A stretch of DNA of 26,041 nt from the NCBI GenBank assembly GCA_046262015.1, contig JBHENN010000087.1, positions 1 through 26,041 of the forward strand. Direction: 5' to 3'. Position 1 is the stretch's first letter, and each line of letters opens with the position of its first letter. Positions 1 through 6,718 of the stretch are shown in pieces. A model generated the notes under the pieces. That model was not told the DNA's origin and did no database searches. It worked only from the letters and a program-made list of their open reading frames with translations. Made by a program: the position numbers and the translations under genes. The stretch comes from JBHENN01 sp046262015 (GTDB lineage Bacteria > Actinomycetota > CADDZG01 > WHSQ01).

Positions 1-972
1 CGCGAGCGGCCCGGAGCGACCCGAGCCGACTCCGGGGCCGGTGTCGAGCTCGACCTCGACCGGCGCCTCGGCGGTCGCGGCGTCGGTCACCTTGGTCGTC
101 TCCGCGTCGGCGCCGGCCTCGCCGGGAACGTAGGCCGCGCATCCCGCCGGCGGCTTGGGCTTCTTGGGCTTCTTTGGCTTCTTGCCCTTCTTGCAGCCCT
201 TCTTCTTGGCCTTGGAGCCGCCCTTCTTGCAGCCCTTCTTCTTGCCCGGCGGGTCGTCCTTGCCCGGAGGCGTGGGCGACGCGGTCGGCTGGGGATCAGG
301 GCCACCGGCGGTGATCGTGTAGTCCGTGCCCGGCTTCGTGTCGTCGACCATCCGGCTCGCGGCGGTCGGGCTTCCCTGATCCGTGCCGATCCACACGTGC
401 GTCCACGCCGTGGGCCCGCTGATCACTGCGCCGTCGGCGAGCAGAGGGCTGTAGGAGCGCGGGAAGGTCATCGTCACGAGACCGGTGCCGTCCCCAAGCG
501 CCTCGACGACCGCCTCACCCTCGACCCCGTTGGCATAGACACTCGTACCGTCGTTACAGCGGTCCACCAGCTTTGCGAATTGCTGGCCCTGGTAGGTGCC
601 CCCATTAGCGTTCGCCGACGGGACCACCGTGATGAAGCGGAGGCACCCTTGGGGTGCGGGGAAGTCCTCATTCGGGCTGCCATAGACGTTGTAGGCGAAT
701 GCGGCCCGTCCCGACGGAGGTGGCAGAAGGGTCTGGATGTGGACCGAGATCTTCTCGGCATCGTGGCTGAACCACGCGGCCACGACGTCGGCGGCGTCAC
801 TCACGTTCGCCGTCGGAGTATCACTGGCCGGGATCCCCCCGTTGGCGTCCTGGGTCAGGTCCGTCACGTTCGGGGTCGCCGGGACCTCGGGTGCTGCGCT
901 GGCCGGGAGCGCCGCGAATACGCCGGCGACGAGCGCGCCGCTCAGGAAGATCGCCCACATCCTCTTGCTCAT
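1..972 (-). CDS. Secreted protein with Lys/Cys-rich repeats (C-terminus cut by window edge)
   Basis: An open frame of 324 codons runs from an ATG at 972 off the left edge, so the C-terminus is missing. The start MSKRM is followed by a hydrophobic stretch ending ALPASA-AP, a typical Sec signal peptide with cleavage near residue 27. Residues about 30-235 form a globular-looking domain without a family I recognise. Next come a Pro/Thr linker, a block with two GCKKG motifs and PKKPKKP, and then an acidic Val/Glu/Thr segment. A GAGGGG Shine-Dalgarno lies 9 bases before the ATG. Similar Lys/Cys-rich blocks are common in secreted actinobacterial proteins of unknown role; cell-wall attachment by the basic block is only a guess. 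It lies downstream of the acyl-CoA synthetase gene across about 170 bases. Confidence 0.8.
   Translation of the reverse strand, partial: MSKRMWAIFLSGALVAGVFAALPASAAPEVPATPNVTDLTQDANGGIPASDTPTANVSDAADVVAAWFSHDAEKISVHIQTLLPPPSGRAAFAYNVYGSPNEDFPAPQGCLRFITVVPSANANGGTYQGQQFAKLVDRCNDGTSVYANGVEGEAVVEALGDGTGLVTMTFPRSYSPLLADGAVISGPTAWTHVWIGTDQGSPTAASRMVDDTKPGTDYTITAGGPDPQPTASPTPPGKDDPPGKKKGCKKGGSKAKKKGCKKGKKPKKPKKPKPPAGCAAYVPGEAGADAETTKVTDAATAEAPVEVELDTGPGVGSGRSGPLA
184..244 (-). repeat. Coding tandem repeat, two 25-base copies at a 36-base period
   Basis: Bases 184-208 and 220-244 are identical 25-mers starting gcccttcttgcagc. They encode the two KKGCKKG-type blocks of the secreted protein. The repeat lies inside one reading frame and keeps it. 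Confidence 0.85.
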
Positions 973-1105
973 GCTCGTCGTCCCCTCGTTTAGGCGGCGC
1001 TCGCCGCGCCGCTCCACCTCGTCGTGGCAGGCCAGAAAGGCCCGCGGCAGGAGGGTTCGCCAGCGGCCTGGGAAATCCTCCACATGGGCGGCAAAGAGCC
1101 ACAGA

Positions 1106-1119
1106 CCGCCCGGAGGCGG
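1106..1119 (-). terminator. Weak hairpin after the acyl-CoA synthetase gene
   Basis: A 5-base stem (ccgcc 1106-1110, ggcgg 1115-1119) with a 4-base loop lies about 27 bases past the stop codon. No T-run follows, only CTCTTTG some bases later on the minus strand. This is weak evidence. The rest of 973-1145 shows nothing beyond the Shine-Dalgarno of the secreted-protein gene. Confidence 0.25.
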
Positions 1120-1145
1120 CCTCTCGCCCCCTACAAGCTCAGGGC

Positions 1146-3038
1146 CTACTTCCGGAGGGGCGCCTTGGCGCCCGCGGCGGCCGGGGAGTCCTTGCGGTAC
1201 ATGTCCTCGATGACGTCGCCGTAGATCTCGTTGATCTTCTTGCGCTTGACCTTCATGGTCGGGGTGATCTCGTCCTCCTCCTGGAGGAAGTCTCGCTCGA
1301 GGACCCTGAACTTCTTGATCCCCTCGACCTTGGCCAGGCCGGCGTTGACCTCGTTGACCGCGCCCTCGATCTCCTTGTGGACCCGCTCGTGGTTCGCGAT
1401 GGCGTCGATCCCGCCCTCGATCCCGTGCTCGGTCGCCCACGAGGGGGCTTTCTCCTCGTCGAGGGTGATGAGGGCGCTCAGGAACGGCCGCTTGTCCCCG
1501 ATCACCACGACCTGCGAGATCAGGGCGTGCCTACTCTTGAGCTTGTTCTCTATCTCCTGGGGGGCGATGTTCTTGCCGCCTGCGGTGATGATGAGGTCCT
1601 TCTTGCGGTCGGTGATCTTGAGGTAGTTGTGCTCGTCGAGCACTCCGATGTCGCCCGAGTGCATCCAGCCCTCGGAGTCGATCAGCTCGCGGGTCGCCTT
1701 CTCGTCCTTGTAGTAGCCGGGGCTGACGTTGCCGCCGCGCGCCAGGATCTCGCCGTCGTCGGCGATCTTCACCTCGACGCCCGGGAGCGGGACCCCGACC
1801 GTTCCGATCTTGATCGCCTCTGGTGGGTTCGCGGTCGTCGGGCCGTTGTCCTCGGACTGGCCGTAGATCTCGACGATCTTGAGACCGATCGAATGGAAGA
1901 ACCAGATCAGCTCGGGGCTCAGCGGTGCCGCGGCCGACAGCGACAGGTGGCAGTGCTCGAGGCCGAACGCGGCGCGGATCTTGTGCAGCACGAGCTTGTC
2001 GAGCGCGGCGTGCTGGACCTTGAGACCCAGGGGCACCTTGGCGTCGGCCATCCTGCCTCCGCGTGCCACGGCCTCCTGCTCGGCCTCGGCGATCCTCCTG
2101 CCGACCTCGACAGCTTTCTTGGCCAGCTTCGCCTTGCGGTCGTTAGGGTCGGCCGCGGCCATCTTGGCCTCGACGCCCGCGTAGAACTTCTCCCACACCC
2201 GCGGCACTCCGAAGAAGTAGGTCGGCTTGCACTCCTGCAGGTTGGGAAGCAGCTTGTCGATGCCCTCCGCGAACCACGTCTCGCTCCCGTAGAAGATCTG
2301 GTGGAAGTGGGAGATCATCCGCTCCGCGATGTGCGAGAGCGGAAGGAACGACAGCGCTCGCTCGTCCGGCGCGTCTCCCGCGGCCGTCACCGGGCCGATC
2401 GGTATGAGCTTGGAGGCGGACTGCAGGGTCCACCAGATGTTGGAATGCGTCAGCATCACTGCCTTGGGAGGACCGGTCGTCCCCGAGGTGTACACGAAGG
2501 TCGCTAGGTCTTCCGGCTTCACGAGCCCGAGGGCGTCACGATAGGTCGCATCCTCGACCCCGTCGCCGGCTTCGAGCAGCTGCTCCCACGTCATGACGAA
2601 GTCGTTGTCGGCGTCGCCCTTGTATCCCTCGATCACGATGACCTTCTTGAGATCCGGGAGCTCGGCGCGCGTCTTCAGGATCTTCTCGAGCTGGTCTGTG
2701 TTCTCGACCACCGCGACCTCGGACTCCGAGTGGCCCGCGATGTACGCGACCTGCTCGGGCGAGTTCGTGACGTAGATCGGCGCGGTCGCGGCGCCGATGC
2801 TCATGCACGCAACATCGGCGACGTGCCACTCCGGACGGTTGCCGGAAAGGACCGCGACCTTGTCACCGTGCTTCACCCCGAGAGAGAGGTATCCCTTGGC
2901 GGCGCGCCGGACGAGGTCGCCGTAGTCCCGCCACGTGATCGGACGCCACTCACCGCCGGAGCGGTAGCGCAGGGCGACCTTCTCCGGATGGGTGCCGACC
3001 CGCTCGTGGAACTTCGCGATCAGGCTGTTGGCAGGCAT
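1146..3038 (-). CDS. Long-chain fatty-acid--CoA ligase (AMP-dependent synthetase)
   Basis: A 630-residue ANL-superfamily enzyme that should activate fatty acids to acyl-CoA through an acyl-adenylate. Visible motifs are the P-loop-like YTSGTTGPPK (183-192), IYGQSE (391-396), the ATP/ribose-binding SGD (461-463), the hinge DRKKD (477-481), and GGKNIAP (487-493). The C-terminal TPTMKVKRKK carries the expected catalytic lysine region. Length and motifs fit the long FadD15-like class of actinobacteria. The ATG at 3038 is preceded by AAGGGGGG at good spacing. The gene follows an M48 protease gene on the same strand after 42 bases, and a palindrome at 3065-3078 in that gap could control it separately. 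Chain-length specificity cannot be read from the sequence. Confidence 0.93.
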   Translation of the reverse strand: MPANSLIAKFHERVGTHPEKVALRYRSGGEWRPITWRDYGDLVRRAAKGYLSLGVKHGDKVAVLSGNRPEWHVADVACMSIGAATAPIYVTNSPEQVAYIAGHSESEVAVVENTDQLEKILKTRAELPDLKKVIVIEGYKGDADNDFVMTWEQLLEAGDGVEDATYRDALGLVKPEDLATFVYTSGTTGPPKAVMLTHSNIWWTLQSASKLIPIGPVTAAGDAPDERALSFLPLSHIAERMISHFHQIFYGSETWFAEGIDKLLPNLQECKPTYFFGVPRVWEKFYAGVEAKMAAADPNDRKAKLAKKAVEVGRRIAEAEQEAVARGGRMADAKVPLGLKVQHAALDKLVLHKIRAAFGLEHCHLSLSAAAPLSPELIWFFHSIGLKIVEIYGQSEDNGPTTANPPEAIKIGTVGVPLPGVEVKIADDGEILARGGNVSPGYYKDEKATRELIDSEGWMHSGDIGVLDEHNYLKITDRKKDLIITAGGKNIAPQEIENKLKSRHALISQVVVIGDKRPFLSALITLDEEKAPSWATEHGIEGGIDAIANHERVHKEIEGAVNEVNAGLAKVEGIKKFRVLERDFLQEEDEITPTMKVKRKKINEIYGDVIEDMYRKDSPAAAGAKAPLRK

Positions 3039-3064
3039 GACGCCCCCCTTGTAATCGAACGAGT

Positions 3065-3078
3065 TGACCGGACGGTCA
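3065..3078. promoter_or_regulatory. Perfect palindrome, candidate TetR-family operator
   Basis: TGACCG-GA-CGGTCA is a perfect 6+2+6 inverted repeat, 27 bases upstream of the acyl-CoA synthetase ATG. On the minus strand it overlaps a possible -35 (CTGACC), spaced 17 bases from a poor -10 (GATTAC). Short GACCG/CGGTC palindromes are common for TetR-type regulators of fatty-acid genes. No regulator gene is in the window. Confidence 0.5.
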
Positions 3079-3080
3079 GT

Positions 3081-4346
3081 TTAGGGGGCGGGCGGCGATC
3101 CGGCTAGAGCGGCGCGGATCCGTGCGGGGATGGGCGGGTGGCTGTGCAGCAGGACCACGGCCACGGCCGGAGGACGCAGGTCGGAGAGGTTTGCCAACGC
3201 GAGCCGGCGCAACACCGCCACGGCCGTCGCCGGGTCCGCGGTCAGACGCAGCGCGATCTGGTCGGCGCGGCGCTCGAAGCGGCGCGACACGGCGTTCTGG
3301 ACGGGGAGGGTCACGAAGCTCGCGACCGCAGCGAACAGCAGCAGCAGCGGGACGGCTCGGATGTCGGCCGGCGAGGACGCGCCGCCCCATGCCCAGAACC
3401 CGGTCGCTGACGAGAGCCAGCGCAAGATAGCGAACCCCGCCAACAGCCCCAGGGACGACAGCACGATCCCTTTGAGGACGTGGCTCTCGGCCTCGTGTCC
3501 GAGCTCGTGGGCGACAACGAATGCGGTCTCGTCGTCGTTCCCCGCCCGCACCAGCGTGTCGTACAAGACGAGGCGGCGCGTGCCGCCGAGGCCGGCAACG
3601 TAGGCGTTCTCGCCGGTGGTCCGCTTGCTCGCGTCGGCGACGAGGACCTCGTCGACCGCTACGCCCGCATCCGCCGCCAGCGCGGCGACACGGCGCGCCA
3701 GGACCTCGTCGTCGAGGGGGACGAAGCGGTTGAACAGTGGCGTCACCAGCACCGGCCACAGGAACGCGACCGCCGCGGTCAGGAGCGTGAAGGCAGCCCA
3801 GCCCCACAGCCACCACGACCGCGGTTGCCACCGCACCATTGAGAAGAAGGCGGCTACGCTCACCACTGCAACGACCGATCCGATCGCGAGGAACCTGAGC
3901 GAGTCGGCCGTCCAGCCGCCGAGGCTCTGGGTCGACAACCCCCACGCGTGCGGATGGGCATACCCGCGCACGAACGACAGGGGAAGCGCGGCTACGAACA
4001 GAACGGCGGTCACGGCGAGGGCCATCAGCGCGGCGTGGACGATCCACGCGCCGGAGACGCGCTCCACCGCCTCGGCGAGCGCACGCCCGGGCCCTCGTGT
4101 CAAAAGGACGAGGGCGGCGACCTCGACGAGCACGCCGAGAGCGAACGCGAGGTAGCGGCCGCGCTGATAGGCGCCCGCGCGCGCCACCTGCCGCTCTGTG
4201 AACGAGGCGCCGTGAGATGGATCTTCAGCCTCCGGCGAGGTAACGGGCTTCCGCAGCTCCTCGGGCGCACGCGACCCCAGCGCCAACAGGCCGGCAGCCG
4301 CCAACGAGACCAGTCCGATGGAGAGCAAGCCGCGCGTGAGGTCCAT
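3081..4346 (-). CDS. M48-family membrane zinc metalloprotease (Ste24/HtpX-like)
   Basis: A 421-residue membrane peptidase of the CAAX-protease/HtpX superfamily. The zinc motif HELGHE begins at residue 280 and is followed by a transmembrane segment. A FERRAD motif near 357-362 supplies the third ligand glutamate. There are hydrophobic segments near 8-24, 66-83, 101-125, 151-170, 180-203, 292-310 and 330-350. The expected role is membrane-protein quality control or cleavage of small peptides; actinobacteria do not normally prenylate CAAX proteins, so the true substrate is open. It starts 8 bases after the stop of the GNAT gene, so the two are probably co-transcribed. Confidence 0.9.
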   Translation of the reverse strand: MDLTRGLLSIGLVSLAAAGLLALGSRAPEELRKPVTSPEAEDPSHGASFTERQVARAGAYQRGRYLAFALGVLVEVAALVLLTRGPGRALAEAVERVSGAWIVHAALMALAVTAVLFVAALPLSFVRGYAHPHAWGLSTQSLGGWTADSLRFLAIGSVVAVVSVAAFFSMVRWQPRSWWLWGWAAFTLLTAAVAFLWPVLVTPLFNRFVPLDDEVLARRVAALAADAGVAVDEVLVADASKRTTGENAYVAGLGGTRRLVLYDTLVRAGNDDETAFVVAHELGHEAESHVLKGIVLSSLGLLAGFAILRWLSSATGFWAWGGASSPADIRAVPLLLLFAAVASFVTLPVQNAVSRRFERRADQIALRLTADPATAVAVLRRLALANLSDLRPPAVAVVLLHSHPPIPARIRAALAGSPPAP

Positions 4347-4354
4347 GACCGTCG

Positions 4355-4912
4355 TCAGCTGGGATCCGGCGCGCTGGGCGAACGCTCGATCACGTACAGG
4401 AGATGGACCATGCCCTTGTGGTCGAACTCACGCTCCACGGTCATGCCGAGGTTGCGAGCGACGCCACGCGACGCGGCGTTCTCGGGACGGATCATGCTGA
4501 CCATCCGATCGAGGCCGAAACGCGTGAAGCCGAGGTCGCGGGCCGCGCGTGCTGCCTCGGTCGCGAAGCCGCGGCCCCACAACGGACGTTGGACGTGCCA
4601 TCCGATCTCGACCTCCGGCGCGCCCTCGACCTCCTTGGGCCACAGGCCGCACTGGCCGACGAAGGTCGCCGAGCCCTTCAGCTCCATCGCCCACAAACCC
4701 ATCCCGTGCTCGTCGTAGAGGGCAAGGTTGCGCTCGATCCAGCCGCGCGCCTCCGCGCGCGTGTACGGCCTCGGGTAATAGCTCATCGTCTCCGCGTCGC
4801 ACAGGATCGAGGCAAGTGCATCGAGGTCCTCGAGGGTCTGCTCGCGCAGCAGCAGCCGCTGCGTCTGGGCGATCAACGGCCCGCCGCGGACCGCCTCTTG
4901 CGTGCTATCCAT
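4355..4912 (-). CDS. GNAT-family N-acetyltransferase (RimJ/RimL type)
   Basis: A 185-residue acetyltransferase. The opening TQRLLLREQTLEDLDAL is typical of the RimJ/RimL group, which includes ribosomal-protein and antibiotic acetyltransferases. The acetyl-CoA pyrophosphate loop is seen as RPLWGRGFATEA near residues 109-120, and ENAASRGVARNLGM matches motif B. The ATG at 4912 lies inside the end of sepH, a 40-base overlap in another frame. The open frame continues upstream, but that part is Arg-rich antisense-like sequence and was left out. The acceptor substrate is unknown. Overlap with sepH and close spacing to the M48 gene make an operon likely. Confidence 0.9.
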   Translation of the reverse strand: MDSTQEAVRGGPLIAQTQRLLLREQTLEDLDALASILCDAETMSYYPRPYTRAEARGWIERNLALYDEHGMGLWAMELKGSATFVGQCGLWPKEVEGAPEVEIGWHVQRPLWGRGFATEAARAARDLGFTRFGLDRMVSMIRPENAASRGVARNLGMTVEREFDHKGMVHLLYVIERSPSAPDPS

Positions 4913-5760
4913 CCGAGCTCGGCCGCCGTCTTGTCGAGGGCTTCGAGATGGTCCTCGGTGGGGTCGAAGCTCCACCGCGCGACGCGGTCCCGGGCGCGGT
5001 GGAAGAACGAGAAGCTGACCGTCCACGTGGGGCCCTTGCGATCTCGGGTCGCGTCCCACCCCTCGACGAACTCGGCGTCGTCGAAGTGCAGGCCCTTGGC
5101 GCGCAGGTTCGCCTGCACCGCCTCGCCCAGCGGGGCTCCGGACTCGCCCATACGAGCCCTGACGAGGGTCGCGTTGCGGGCGCGCGTCGCCATCCCGGAC
5201 CGCTCCCAGACGATCGGGGTCTCGAAGCGCTCGACCCACGAGGGATCGACCCCGGCCTTGCGTGCGACGGATGCGACGCTCCGTCCCTGCCGGAGCAGGA
5301 CCTGGACCTCCCGGGGAGACAGCTTGCTGACCACGGGCGGCAGCGCCGGGGCCCGCGGGAGGACGGGGGCTGGCGGCGCCGGCTCGGGTGGAGGCGCCGG
5401 CTCGGGTAGAGGCGCCGGCTCGGGTGGTGGCGCCGGCTCGTGGGCGGTGTCACCCGCAACGCCCGGCGCGGGTAAAGCGTCGACCTCTGCCGGAGCGTCC
5501 GTCACCGGCGCGGAGACCGGCTCGATCCACTCGGGCTCGACCACGCCCTCACCGGGGGCGTCGTCCAGGTCGCGCCACGTCGCCCGATCGCGGGCCTCTT
5601 CGAGACGGGCCAACAGGGCGTCATCGATGCGAAGCCGGAACTCCCCCTGCTTCGCGTTCGCCCGGCGCGCCAGCAGTACCTCGGACCCGTCGTCGCTCAC
5701 GCCGACGGGCTTGAGACTGGTCGGGCGGGCGCGCCGCGGACCGTTCGGGGTCAGAGCCAC
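4873..5760 (-). CDS. sepH: Septation protein SepH (DUF3071)
   Basis: A 295-residue actinobacterial cell-division protein; characterised SepH proteins bind FtsZ and promote its assembly. The N-terminal part LKPVGVSDDGSEVLLA (about 16-32) and the helix-turn-helix-like part LSPREVQVLLRQG to WVERFETP (147-182) match the family. So does the following ARMGESGAPLGEAVQ region, ending in a WSFDP element. The GTG at 5760 is preferred because the conserved part begins just after it and an upstream ATG (5814) would overlap the previous gene. A Pro/Glu/Ala linker of about 38 residues (108-145) separates the N-terminal strands from the helix-turn-helix. In Streptomyces SepH these are nearly contiguous and a long disordered tail lies at the C-terminus. 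That tail is absent here. Confidence 0.88.
   Translation of the reverse strand: MALTPNGPRRARPTSLKPVGVSDDGSEVLLARRANAKQGEFRLRIDDALLARLEEARDRATWRDLDDAPGEGVVEPEWIEPVSAPVTDAPAEVDALPAPGVAGDTAHEPAPPPEPAPLPEPAPPPEPAPPAPVLPRAPALPPVVSKLSPREVQVLLRQGRSVASVARKAGVDPSWVERFETPIVWERSGMATRARNATLVRARMGESGAPLGEAVQANLRAKGLHFDDAEFVEGWDATRDRKGPTWTVSFSFFHRARDRVARWSFDPTEDHLEALDKTAAELGWIARKRRSAAGR
5375..5440 (-). repeat. 18-base tandem repeat coding the Pro-rich SepH linker
   Basis: About 3.7 copies of ggcgccggctcgggtgga (5375-5392, 5393-5410, 5411-5428, partial 5429-5440) with one or two changes per copy. It encodes PEPAPP-type hexapeptides. Copy number could vary between strains without breaking the frame. Confidence 0.85.
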
Positions 5761-5800
5761 GCCCTGAATGGTATGGCCCCGCCACGACGGCCGCGGGCAT

Positions 5801-6058
5801 TCACCCCACGTCACCCCCGGCCGCGGCGTCGATCCCGTGCACGGCGCCGCCGGGGATCTCGCCCGGCCCGTCGCCCGGGGGGCGCGGCCGGAACCTCAGC
5901 ACCGGTATCAACCCGGCGCCGGAAAGAGCTTGCAGCGGCGGATCGAGGTCCTCGTCGATCTCTATCTGCGCTGATGGCGGGTGCAGCAGCGCGGTCACCA
6001 GGCAGTCGGCGCAGTGCTCGCTCTCGTACATCACGCAGTCGGTGCAGGTGATCTTCAC
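5801..6058 (-). CDS. Small four-cysteine protein, probable zinc-binding
   Basis: An 85-residue protein starting GTG, with a near-perfect GAGGAGGT Shine-Dalgarno 6 bases upstream. Cysteines at 5, 8, 17 and 20 form two CxxC pairs (CTDC and CADC), consistent with a small zinc site. The sequence then becomes acidic (IEIDEDLDPP) and ends with a helix-like LQALSGAGLIPVLRF and a Pro/Gly-rich tail. I do not recognise a named family. Its stop is 40 bases before the sepH GTG on the same strand, so the pair is likely one transcript. A role with SepH is only suggested by position. Confidence 0.75.
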   Translation of the reverse strand: MKITCTDCVMYESEHCADCLVTALLHPPSAQIEIDEDLDPPLQALSGAGLIPVLRFRPRPPGDGPGEIPGGAVHGIDAAAGGDVG

Positions 6059-6113
6059 GTCACGACCTCCTCGGTCAGCCGGCGTCCGGGCCGTCCACGC
6101 GTCCCATCACAGG

Positions 6114-6134
6114 ACGCTAGCGAAGGGGTAGGAC
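6114..6134 (-). promoter_or_regulatory. Probable promoter element, copy 1 of a shared motif
   Basis: On the minus strand this reads GTCCTACCCC, four variable bases, then CTAGCGT. It ends about 55 bases before the GTG of the four-cysteine protein. A copy agreeing at 16 of 21 positions lies at the same distance before the next gene upstream (6638-6658). TAGCGT fits an actinobacterial -10 (TANNNT). Confidence 0.45.
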
Positions 6135-6174
6135 AGCTTCTGCACACAGAGCGGGGGTTGCGCTCTCCGGCCCC

Positions 6175-6588
6175 TCAGGTCAGCCGGGCGGCGGCGAAGG
6201 CGAGTCCGCCGACCGTGAGGACCGAGCCGGCGTTGGCAACGACCACCGTGGTGAGGATCGAGCGACCCTGCTCCGCGAGCTCCTTGCGGACCTGGCCCAT
6301 GATGCGGTGCTCCATCGCCTCGAGATCGCGCCGGAAGAGGGCGGCCTGGGTCTCCAGATCGTGCTTGGTCGCGGCCCGCAGGGCGTCGAAATCCTGCTTG
6401 GTCGCGGCCCGCAGGGCGTCGATATCCTGCTTGGTCGCGGCCCGCAGGGCGTCGAGATCGCGCTTAGTGGCGAGCTCGCCCCAGCCCCCGGGCGGTAGGT
6501 GCTCCATCAGCACCCCGGCGTCGTCGGGCCCGAGGACCTCCTCGAGTCGCCGGAACAATCGATGCCGGGCCCGCTCATCGACGCCCAT
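6175..6588 (-). CDS. Coiled-coil protein with 11-residue repeats and C-terminal membrane anchor
   Basis: A 137-residue protein. The N-terminus MGVDERARHRLFRRLEEVLG and ATLMEHLPPGGW-like start are followed by TKRDLDALRA and three further 11-residue ATKQDxDALRA units (about 41-82). A helix, LETQAALFRRDLEAMEHRI, comes next. A hydrophobic C-terminal segment (about 110-134) probably anchors it in the membrane. Such LATKxDL repeat proteins are widespread in actinobacteria as hypotheticals; oligomeric coiled-coil assembly is likely, function unknown. The ATG is preceded by GGAGGTGGCAGG. It appears to have its own promoter (6638-6658). Confidence 0.8.
   Translation of the reverse strand: MGVDERARHRLFRRLEEVLGPDDAGVLMEHLPPGGWGELATKRDLDALRAATKQDIDALRAATKQDFDALRAATKHDLETQAALFRRDLEAMEHRIMGQVRKELAEQGRSILTTVVVANAGSVLTVGGLAFAAARLT
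6364..6462 (-). repeat. 33-base tandem repeat, three copies, in frame
   Basis: Copies at 6364-6396, 6397-6429 and 6430-6462 differ at only a few bases, with a degraded continuation after 6463. Each encodes one 11-residue heptad-like unit of the coiled-coil protein. Near identity at DNA level implies recent expansion or conversion. Confidence 0.9.
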
Positions 6589-6637
6589 CCTGCCACCTCC
6601 GTTCCTCGAACGGACCGGGCGCGCGACCGGTCCGCCA

Positions 6638-6658
6638 ACGCTAGGACGGGGGTACGAC
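6638..6658 (-). promoter_or_regulatory. Probable promoter element, copy 2 of a shared motif
   Basis: The minus strand reads GTCGTACCCC, four variable bases, then CTAGCGT. It ends 50 bases before the ATG at 6588 and matches the element at 6114-6134 in sequence and placement. Shared control of both genes by one sigma factor or activator is an inference. Confidence 0.45.
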
Positions 6659-6664
6659 GGGAAC

Positions 6665-6678
6665 TGACCCTGGGGTCA
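6665..6678. promoter_or_regulatory. Perfect palindrome, candidate operator
   Basis: TGACCC-TG-GGGTCA is a 6+2+6 inverted repeat immediately upstream of the promoter-like element for the coiled-coil gene. It has the same architecture as the palindrome at 3065-3078. It lies between the NYN gene stop (6719) and that promoter. Confidence 0.4.
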
Positions 6679-6718
6679 CGCGCGTGGGGGAAGTCGATGT
6701 CGCGGTCGCGCTCGGCCA

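Noticed and set aside
891..2507. A 538-codon plus-strand frame opposite the acyl-CoA synthetase gene
   Set aside because: Antisense shadow typical of high-GC DNA; no family motifs, and the minus-strand frame has clear ANL motifs.
6364..6462. Possible CRISPR-like direct repeats
   Set aside because: The copies are contiguous with no spacers and encode in-frame heptad-like units.
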